From Ophioceras dolichostomum (lineage: Eukaryota > Ascomycota > Sordariomycetes > Magnaporthales > Ophioceraceae), in the NCBI GenBank assembly GCA_003049485.1, contig PYST01000447.1, positions 1 through 27,669 of the forward strand: a stretch of DNA of 27,669 nt, given 5' to 3'. This document shows positions 11,042-18,927 of the stretch, piece after piece. The notes beneath the pieces are model-generated. The model searched no databases. It worked only from the letters and a program-made list of their open reading frames with translations, and was not told the DNA's origin. A program made the translations under genes and the position numbers. Position 1 is the stretch's first letter; every line of letters begins with the position of its first letter.

Positions 11042-11404
11042 ATGCTTCCCAGCCACCTATTGGATTCCCACACCATTGACGTGTACTGGAAGCCGAATGA
11101 CTCGATCCACCTGGGGATCTTCAAGCGCCGCCACTCGAGCGCCTTCGACGAATCGGAGCGCCTGATGGACCCTAAAAAGCATTGCCAATGGACCTACTTT
11201 CCCTTGGCGGTGGAACCGGAATGCACCCGACAAACGCTACAGGCGGCCGGGACAGTCCAGGCGCGGGGCCTTGGCAACCTGCACAAGGCCATCTGCACGG
11301 TCGAGGTGGAGTCGTTTTGCGACAGCACGATCTCCCTCGTCTTCAAGATCGACCACGTCCTATTGACGTCCTTCAAGATCCGCAACAATTCCGACGAGTT
11401 GTAG
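11042..11404 (+). CDS. Short unrecognised protein, possibly a 3' exon of a longer gene
   Basis: A 120-codon frame starting at the first available ATG. The frame stays open upstream to 10868 without another ATG, and that upstream part (LAGILWSFKGDV) also reads as protein, so the true start may be in an earlier exon or at a non-ATG splice join. Codon use is strongly biased to G/C in third position, as in the other real genes here. The protein is a mix of charged and hydrophobic segments (DVYWKPNDSIHLGIFKRR, ISLVFKIDHVLLTSFKI) with five cysteines, no signal peptide and no membrane segment, and may be a beta-rich fold. It ends in NNSDEL, which resembles an ER-retrieval signal, but without a signal peptide this is probably chance. 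It diverges from the broken gene at 9916-10899. Function unknown. Confidence 0.45.
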   Translation: MLPSHLLDSHTIDVYWKPNDSIHLGIFKRRHSSAFDESERLMDPKKHCQWTYFPLAVEPECTRQTLQAAGTVQARGLGNLHKAICTVEVESFCDSTISLVFKIDHVLLTSFKIRNNSDEL

Positions 11405-11462
11405 TTCCCAGTGCCCTGCGGACGACTCTTCCCCGTCCCCATTCTGATCCGCACTGACGTAT

Positions 11463-11464
<2 letters not shown>

Positions 11465-11521
<57 letters not shown>

Positions 11522-11548
11522 GAGAGAGAGAGNNNNNNNNNNNNNNNN

Positions 11549-11582
<34 letters not shown>
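11465..11582. repeat. (GA)n microsatellite with a 16-N assembly gap
   Basis: AG dinucleotides run from 11465 to 11532 with one GC interruption at about 11509, then 16 N (11533-11548), then AG again to about 11582. The true length is unknown. It starts 60 bases after the stop of the short plus-strand gene. Confidence 0.95.
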
Positions 11583-11584
<2 letters not shown>

Positions 11585-11590
11585 TTTCAC

Positions 11591-11643
11591 TTGTTATGTT
11601 TTCCTTTCTTTCCCCTTTTCACACGTCGGTTTGAGATTTTCAA
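11591..11643 (+). repeat. 53-bp direct repeat, copy 1
   Basis: This copy matches 11751-11803 exactly 160 bases later. The block starts TTGTTATGTTTTCCTTTCTT and ends CACACGTCGGTTTGAGATTT plus TCA; only a few bases in the middle differ. It begins just past the (GA)n tract. It may be a local duplication. Confidence 0.85.
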
Positions 11644-11750
11644 GCATTTAATATGTCCCTGGCTGGTTGGTCAACTAGTACAACAAAACGCTCTACACAG
11701 TGCTACACAGTTTGCATTTTGCCCCTCTCACCTCCATTTGTATTTTCCTT

Positions 11751-11803
11751 TTGTTATGTTTTCCTTTCTTTCTATTTATCACACGTCGGTTTGAGATTTT
11801 CAG
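11751..11803 (+). repeat. 53-bp direct repeat, copy 2
   Basis: Second copy of the block at 11591-11643, with the middle changed from CCCCTTTTC to TCTATTTATC-like sequence. The sequence between the copies contains a smaller duplication (CTACACAG twice, near 11692-11709). Confidence 0.85.
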
Positions 11804-12210
11804 GTACACCACCCTACGCAGGTTTACCCCTCCCTTTCCATTTTGCATTTCCTTCCGTAGAATATCTACCCCCCTAGTTAGGTACTCAGGGCCCAGACAG
11901 AATGGCAACAAGCTTTTTCCTGTCTCAAACAACGCCTCCAGTGCAACATCGCGCGCACAAACACATGCACACACACATATATATATACACACCTACCCAC
12001 ACAGGTGCAGGCGCCCGTGATGAATATCGATGTCATGCATTCCCACTGACACGGTATAATGTGATGCGGCATGCCGTGGGGCCTGAGTAATGGAACGAAA
12101 CGAGGCACCTAGAAATTATTAAGACCTCCTTCCCCCAAAGGCGCGCACAAACTTCCTCCTATCGCGAACGGGTCATACAGCGGAAACACACCTGCACACG
12201 CACAGACATA

Positions 12211-12227
12211 TACACACACACACACTT

Positions 12228-12254
<27 letters not shown>
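12211..12254. repeat. (CA)n then (CT)n microsatellite
   Basis: CA repeats (about 12211-12225) run into CT repeats (about 12227-12254). The CT tract is the reverse complement of the (GA)n tract 640 bases upstream, so the two could pair as a long inverted repeat. A further CACACA/TATATA tract lies at 11966-11992. Confidence 0.85.
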
Positions 12255-12259
<5 letters not shown>

Positions 12260-12731
12260 ATATTCACACCAAAGAATTGAAATGCGTGCCGACGTGATGC
12301 ATAACGGCGCTCTCGTCTCCATCAGACACGCCGCAAACAGGACAGCTGGCCACCGATAACGATGACGACGGCGCCAAGCTTGACGGCGAGGATGGCCGAG
12401 GCGACGCTTCTAGGGGTGGTGGTGATGATGGTGGTGATGATGATAACAATGATGACGGCTCTGACAACCCCTGTCCCTACCCCTGCCAGACGCCATCCGC
12501 CCTGCTCCTGCTCCTGCCGGCGCTCCTGCCGCTCGTGTGGGGTTTCTGTCCACGACGACGCTGCTGCTGCTGCGACCTCGCAGGCTTGATTATGTACGCG
12601 CGTAGGTAGGCTAATTGCTGCCACGGCAGCCGTAGCGAGCGAATCATCATCATCATTGTCGTCGTCGTCGTCCGCCGCCGCCGCGGCACCACGCACCGTC
12701 CCTCTTCCGGGGGTACGGCTGCAGCTCCGTC

Positions 12732-12767
12732 CGCGGTTGCGGTTGCGGTTGCGGTTGCGGTTGCGGT
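12732..12767. repeat. GGTTGC hexanucleotide tandem repeat
   Basis: About five to six copies of a GCGGTT unit, directly before a long polypyrimidine tract. It is not the fungal telomere repeat TTAGGG. It belongs to the simple-sequence cluster of 12.4-13.2 kb, with GAT/GGT triplets near 12415-12450 and ATC/GTC/GCC triplets near 12645-12690. Confidence 0.75.
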
Positions 12768-12776
12768 CGCTGTCGC

Positions 12777-12957
12777 TTCTTCTTCTTCTTTCAATTTTTT
12801 TCTTTTTCTTTTTCTGTTCTTTTTCTTTTCTTTCTTTTTCTTTTTCTGTTTTTTCTTTCCTTTTCTTTTCTTCTTTTTTTTTATCTTTTTATTCTTTCTT
12901 CTTTTCTTATTCTTTTCTTTTTTTCTCTTTTTTCTCCTCCTACTTCTTCTTCTCGTT
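12777..12957 (+). repeat. 180-bp polypyrimidine (T/C) tract
   Basis: Nearly uninterrupted T and C with short T runs and CTT/TTTC units; only a few purines break it. The complementary strand is a polypurine tract that reads as a Lys/Arg/Glu run in one open frame. Such tracts can form triplex (H-DNA) structures, and they act as slippage-prone sequence. I see no reason to call it coding. Confidence 0.9.
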
Positions 12958-13012
12958 TCGGGTCTGTCCGCTGCTTTGCTCGGCTTCGCGTCATCACCGT
13001 TATCGTTATCGT

Positions 13013-13156
13013 CACCATCATAATCACCATCACCATCATAATCACCATCACCATCATAATCACCATCACCATCATAATCACCATCACCATCATAATCACC
13101 ATCACCATCATAATCACCATCACCATCATAATCACCATCACCATCATAATCACCAC
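13013..13156. repeat. 18-bp tandem repeat, eight perfect copies
   Basis: The unit CACCATCATAATCACCAT is repeated eight times without a mismatch, judged from the CATAAT landmark recurring every 18 bases from 13019 to 13145. Because 18 is a multiple of three, four of the six frames stay open: plus strand HHHNHH and TIIITI, minus strand DGDYDG and MVIMMV. This explains the long apparent frames on both strands at 12477-13259 and 12656-13162. Such perfect repeats vary in copy number between isolates. Confidence 0.95.
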
Positions 13157-13288
13157 CACTAGCATGGCTTAGTGCTGTAGCTGCGGCTGCAGCAGAATGA
13201 GAAGCAGAAGCAGAAGAAGAAGAAGCAGAAGCTGTGACGCGTAGAATAGCCACGTACAAAAGAAAAGAGAGAGCGTTGTGCGTTGGCC

Positions 13289-13317
13289 AGGTGCGCTCCT
13301 TCTGGAAGGGCGCACCT
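13289..13317. repeat. Strong hairpin (8 + 4 bp stem, one bulge)
   Basis: AGGTGCGC (13289-13296) pairs with GCGCACCT (13310-13317). Inside, after a bulged T, CCTT (13298-13301) pairs with AAGG (13306-13309) around a CTGG loop. A second inverted repeat, AGCGTG/CACGCT, lies at 13363-13378. Both stand at the right edge of the low-complexity block. Confidence 0.6.
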
Positions 13318-15356
13318 CTACCTATTTAATTACAAAGGAGACTGGTGAAACGAGCGTGACTAAGCGTGGTCCCACGCTCACTATCATCACGTGCCTGCAC
13401 GCGTGACAGAAGCGATGGCTGTAGTGGCGCCTTCCTTGTTTGCTGCTGCTGTTGGTGGAGATGGAGCTATCTGCGGCGACGAGCATGCTCTGCACGCGCC
13501 CGATACGACTGCCCGTCAGCCGGACTCTGATCCCGAGAGGGTGGTGGTCTTCCCGGGTCAGGACGTCGAGGGTGGTCCCCGAACGCGTTCGGCCCGTTGG
13601 CTGGTCGGCCTTCTGGACGATCCGTGCCACTGCCCCGGGCACTACCTGTCGCTTGTTGGACATGGGTGGTGTGGTTCGTCCCACCTACGGAAAACCTGGG
13701 TTTGGTTAGATAGGTAGGTACCTACCTATCTTGGAAGGTTCCAGGTAGCCAGCAGACTTTGTTTGTTGGTAGTTGCCCCTGAGAGTTTGTGGTGCTGTTT
13801 CCCTCTTTCCTTTTTTTCTTTTCGTATGGATGTGTTTGTCGTTGATTTTAGGCTTGGTTTAACGAGTGGGGGTCGGTCCTAGCCTCCACTCGCACGTGCA
13901 GCTAAGGCGGCCCGTTACCGAACCTGTGCCGCTGGTTGAGTGTGGAGCCCAAGCGTGCTGATGAGCCAGAATAATGTCGTGATCAGGAGGTGGTCGGAGC
14001 CGACGAAGCCGCCGCTCTTACATAATATCACCCCTGGATGTGTTTGAGGGACGGTACGATCCGGAAATCTGCCATGTAGTTGATGATCCCCAATGTGCTG
14101 ATGGATACAGGGGAGAAACTAAATCCAGAGCGAATCGCCTTCGGGTTTATGGCTGTGAAAAAACTTTAGATTTTACCCCGCAAAGCTTGTTGCAGGCTTC
14201 CAATCAGGGTGGTTCTGTCAGCGTTCTCTGCCACAGCAGTTATTTAGTCCAACTCCGCACAGTGGAGGGCGAGAGGGCTATCACCCTATCACCCTCAGAC
14301 AGCAACCATCAACCAGTCAGACTCAGGTGTTGCGCCCGCATCAACGCGCCGACGTTCGGGGCCCGATGATCGGCCCTTTGCAGCAGATGTGATAATCGAT
14401 AATCTAGACTTGGACACAAAGCAGGCAACGACCTGATTCACTATTGTGCAGAAAGAATCGTGCGACAGAAGGTCGCTTGTGCTACTGGCATAGACGTTTT
14501 GCGTAAAGGGACGCCAGGGGACGCCACGGGTACAGTACCACCAAAAGCCAGCAGACCGGCTCGTCCAACCGAACAAGTAAGACGATGGGAATGAGACGAT
14601 GGGAGATTCGGAGATTTTGGCGGGAGCAAGAATTTTCGGCAACATAATATACACGAGAGACAAGCACACCCCACGTGATAACCTCTTCGGTTCCTGGGGG
14701 GCGTCAACACTGGTGCCACACGGGTGCCACACGGGTGCTGTTCTTGTGATTCCTGTAACAATCTCGGTATCGCTCCGGATACAGGAACGGTGAAACCGGT
14801 CGGCGAGGACCAGGCGACTCATTCGCCGATCGGAAGGGAGCCCAGGTCTTGCCTCGTTGTGTTGCTCACCCGAGCTTGCAGTTGGCCTAGGCCTGTTGAG
14901 ATTTTGACAATCTATGGCACTGCGCGAGTGCCTGCGGGATCTTACAGGAGCCATTCACTAGCTACCTTCATTGTGGGCGACCGAGAACAACGGGCCCTTT
15001 GCATGGTGACGAGAGCGTTCAACGGAGCACCCCTTCACCAAGCACCATCACCCTATCCAATGCTCTGACCAGTGCGGAGGCCTTCAGGTATTTAACACGA
15101 TCGACGTCCCCAAGTCTGCAGGACACGCCCAGAAGTTACTAGCTCCAACAAAGCTACTAGCGAACGATAGCCCCTCCTTTTACTCTCATCTCTCTTAAGC
15201 AATCAAGCTTCCTGCAGTCATTCTTCTTGACCAGCCGGCTTCTCCTACAAAATATCCCACTCTTTACGTTCCCAGTGTTGGTGCCACCCCCGCCCCAGCT
15301 TCTTCCACTTTCGCCCCGGAAGAAAAAAAATCGAAGTTATAAGAGGAGAGGGTAGA
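13318..15356. other. Spacer upstream of the reductase gene
   Basis: About 2 kb without a supported gene. A 110-codon frame at 13322-13684 on the minus strand and a 219-codon frame at 14295-14954 on the minus strand have no domain and no clear splice extension. The region includes the 24-bp palindrome at 13708-13731, an 11-bp unit GGTGCCACACG repeated twice at 14712-14733, and presumably the promoter and 5' leader of the gene starting at 15357. Confidence 0.5.
13708..13731. repeat. Perfect 24-bp palindrome of the TAGGTACCTA family
   Basis: The centre is GGTAGGTACCTACC at about 13713-13726, extended on both sides to AGATA...TATCT. The 24 bases are fully self-complementary, the longest perfect member of the family in this window. 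It combines the TAGGTACCTA core with GTAGG half-units on both arms. Confidence 0.85.
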
Positions 15357-18078
15357 ATGGCGACCGAAAGTAAGTACAGCGACGTTTCGGACGTCCTCCA
15401 CGGCACCACCGTTCTGATCACGGGGGCGGCCGGCTTCGTGGGCACGGCACTGCTCTACCGCCTGCTGCTGGACCCGGACATCAGGGTCAAGCGCGTGCTG
15501 GCCCTCATCCGAGGCAAGACCGTCCTCGAAGCCTCCGCCAAGCTCCCCGAGCCGCTTCGCAAACTGGCGCGCTCCATCGCCGCCGCCGAAGGCCCCGAGG
15601 ACCCCGAGCCACCGCGACTTGTCATCCTCACGGGCGACTGCAGTCGAGCCAATCTCGGCCTGGACGGGCCTGGTCTCAAGGCCGCCAGCAAGGCTGATAT
15701 TGTCATCCATGCTGCGGGAGACACCCGCTTTTTGCTTGGGCTTCCCTCCGCTATGGAGGCTATTGTACGTGCTGGAATACCCACCTACCTAACCAGCTAG
15801 CTAGTAGCCCATTCTCCCTCTCTTTTGCGTAAGAGAATACCGAACCTAGTACTGATCTTTCTCTGGTAATCAGACCGACCTGGCCTACATGGCCGCCCGA
15901 TTCTCTCTTGCCCACGACGTCAAGACGCATGTTCACCTCTCCACCACGTACGTTGGCTGGTTCCGCGAACACGACTCGGTAGTGGCCGAGGATTTGATCC
16001 AGACAGATTTACAGCCGGGGTAAGTGAAACCGCTCGTGAGATATGCTTACCTACCAACCCGCTCACCGTCGTCACTCACCACCCACTCCCTACCCCACCG
16101 GCACTCTCCCCTGCGTCGTTTACATACCACACCCTCTGCTTCCAGCCGTCACTCGCACAACCTCCTCACCCAACCGTTGCGCCGTCCTCAACCGAACACC
16201 AAAGCCGATTCAGCTAATTCTTCCCCCCTCTCTCTCAAACAGCCTCGTAAACCACGACACCCACGTCAACACCTACCTCCACGCTAAGACCCTGGCCGAG
16301 GGCTGCGTCAACGCCCTCTTCACCGCTCAGACCGGCCGGCGCCTCCACGGCAAGGCCGCGCGCATCGTGCGCATCTCGACTCTAGGCGCCGCCGCGTCCT
16401 TCCCCTGGCCCGGCTGCGGCGCGAACCAGACGAGCACGCCCGTCTCGGCCGCCCTAGCCGCCGTACACATCCCGGAGGAGAGGCTGCTGTCGTTCATGGC
16501 GAGTGAGGATGCGTTTGTCGATGGTGAGCTTGACGAGGTTGAGAGGTCTCGCGGGGACCTGGGCTGCCCTTTTCCTTTCTTTCCGCCTCCTGCCTCCCGC
16601 CCCCCTTTTCCCCCTTGGCTTAGCCACCTCCCCAACCCCACCCCACCCTCCACCCATTCACCGCCATCACCACCACCACGATCCACATCAACCAGATAGT
16701 ATTTCCATGATTGCGCCTGTGCTTCTTAAACTAACCGCATCCGAAAAACAACAACGCAGTCCTCCCCGTCGACATAGCCGCAAGCCAAATTCTCGCCCTC
16801 GCAGCCGCCGCCCACCAGAACCACTCCTATTCTTCTGCCCGATCTCCTCCGTCTCACCCGTCCCACCCGTCGAGCCCGGTCAACGCGCCGGGAGCCAACG
16901 TCCCCGTCTACAATGTGGCCAGCGGCCTCTGCGCGTCCCTGCAGCTGCGCTTCCTGGCGCTGAACCAGCGAGACGTCAAGATCGAGGGCGCGTACGTCAA
17001 GGAGGACAGCCTGATGGCGGCGTACAGGCCGTTCATCAAGAAGTGGGTGCATTTCGATACGAGACGCGCGAGGGCGGTCCTGGGGCTTGCTGCTGCCAGT
17101 GGTGGCGGTGTTGGGACTGGCGCCGGTGGCGAGGGTGGGGTTGAGATGCTGGGGCGTGAGGGCGGCAGCAATGGGGTTGATGGCGTCGGGGTGGACGGTG
17201 GGGACGAGAGCCATAGGGCTGGGGGGTACCAGGAGGAGGATGCCGCTAACAGTGAGGACCGCGGACGTGTCCTCGGCCATGGGGACGGTGCGAGCGCTGT
17301 CGCTTTCCCAGTTCAAGAGGAGGAGGGTGAGGAAACCGCGGTCCAGGTTTTCGAGGAGGTAAAGCTGCTTGCGAAGCTGCAACGCCGGGCCACTGAGCCC
17401 CTGGCTGTGGCGGACACGCCCTCCTCTTCCTCCTCTTTCTCCTCCGTCACCCACACCACGGACGCTGAAGTCATCCCGGCCATGACCGCTGCCACCACGT
17501 CCACCACGCCCACCGCCATCGTCGCCCCAGCCCTTGCGCGGTCACCCTCTTCTTCCTCTGCCACCTCCTCATCCGCTGCCAGCAACGCGTCTATATCCAT
17601 GACGCTATTCTCCTCCAGCAGCGACATCCGCTGCGCGACGCCCAACACAGACGCGTCAAGCCTCATCAGCGACGAGGTGGACGACGTCATCCACGACAGC
17701 AACGTCAATGACTGCTGCGGGCGTTCCGCCGCCGTCGCGGCCGCTCCCGCCGCATCGGAAGAGTCGTCTGCATCCGCTATCGCCGTCAACGGCCCCCCAG
17801 CCAGCGCTGCTGCCACCGCCAAGGCCCCCGCCGGGCAAGGCCCAAAGCCAGCCACGGTCACCGCCACGGCCTTTAACTTATCCCCAGATGTTCAGGCCGA
17901 TCTACCCATACGCTGCGGCGCGCTCGAACTCGACGTCGCGAGCGTGCTGCGGAGGCGCTTCGGCCCGCTGACGGACGGGGCCGGGTCGGAGGGCTGGTTG
18001 GGGTATTTGAGGGCGGTGAGGGACGAGATGATGAGAGGCGAAGCGGAGCTGGCTGGGGAGGAGGCTTGGGTTGATTAG
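15357..18078 (+). CDS. Fatty acyl-CoA reductase-like protein (NAD-binding extended SDR)
   Basis: Four exons: 15357-15764, 15874-16019, 16243-16523 and 16760-18078, total 717 aa. All introns have GT...AG ends (GTACGT, GTAAGT and GTGAGC donors) and keep the frame; the third has a CTAAC branch site near 16732. The N-terminal half is an extended short-chain dehydrogenase of the male-sterility / NAD_binding_4 type, which reduces acyl thioesters with NADPH. The nucleotide-binding motif TGAAGFVG is at residues 22-29, LSTTYV at 158-163 supplies the catalytic Thr/Ser, and the YxxxK pair is Y196/K200 (NTYLHAKTLAEG). Residues 360-386 (YRPFIKKWVHFDTRRARAVL) resemble the start of the FAR C-terminal region. 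Then about 250 residues of Gly/Ser/Thr/Ala/Glu-rich low complexity intervene before a short folded tail (about 661-705). It may make fatty alcohols; a thioester reductase role is possible. Confidence 0.85.
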
Positions 18079-18927
18079 GTAGGTAGGTAGATTGGTACTT
18101 CAAGTACCTAAGTGGTTGCGAGGAGAGAGGTGGGTTTCGATCGAGGTGCACTGCTGGGTAGAAGGGGTGTGTTGAGGGTGGGTGAGTGGGTGAGAGGGTT
18201 AGTGATGGCTGCGGAGAAGGTTTTGCGGTTCGTTGGATCCCTTCGTCGTTTGCCGCCTCCTTACTTTCAGGGTGACTGCTTTTCTCTTTTTTTTGGATTA
18301 TTGCTCGCTACCTAGTCTGGATATGATGTAGTATACTCTTTTTCTTTTCTTATCCCCACTCCCTTGACTCCCGTAGTTTATTGTATTTTCCATTTGGTTT
18401 GTCTTGATCCTCTTTCAGGTTTTTGGGAGTTATCTGCGATCTCCTGCCGTATGTCGCCTTTAGTGGCTTTCGTTCGCCGACCTTACCGCATTCCATTAGG
18501 TGGTACCTGCCCCTCTGAACCTTGTCACTTCCATCCGCGCGAGTGTTGGTTTCAAGTCACAGATGATAAAGAAAAAAGCATTTTAGTCTCCAGCCTGCTT
18601 TTGATGGAAGTTCGTTGGAGAAATTCTTTTATCATTCCGCTTTTTATTTTTCGCTACCATTTTTACGAGTTATCCACCTTGTCATCTCTTCTCCCCCTTG
18701 ACTTCGCGGTTCAGCGCCGTGTGGGAATGAGACGAGGGAATCCCAATAGTTGGCGACAGTTCAAATTTCCGAGTGTGAGTCAACCATAGAGCGCCTGAGC
18801 AAACAATAATATGATTACCGCTGTCAAGTTTATGGCTGTGAGTCGATGGCTTCCTCCAACCTCTCTCTGCGGTCCTCTCTGTATGAACACCTAGGACCCA
18901 ATTAGTGAGGCATCCACTGATCACCAG
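18079..18927. other. Tail-to-tail spacer between the reductase and the decayed gene
   Basis: It holds no gene I can support and is more T-rich than its surroundings (18270-18370 and 18580-18680). It begins with GTAGGTAGGTAG directly after the reductase stop and a small inverted repeat (GGTACTT, one base, AAGTACC at 18094-18108). It should contain the 3' ends of both converging genes. Confidence 0.5.

Noticed and set aside
13013..13156. Regular repeat array that might suggest CRISPR
   Set aside because: The units are contiguous 18-mers without spacers, in a fungal genome; it is an ordinary minisatellite.
12477..13259. 260-codon minus-strand frame with DGDYDG repeats and a Lys-rich run, resembling a calcium-binding protein
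   Set aside because: It is made almost wholly of simple repeats whose units are multiples of three or homopurine, so openness is expected; no EF-hand or dockerin spacing is present.
14295..14954. 219-codon minus-strand frame upstream of the reductase
   Set aside because: No domain, mixed composition and overlap with other frames; most likely chance in GC-rich DNA.
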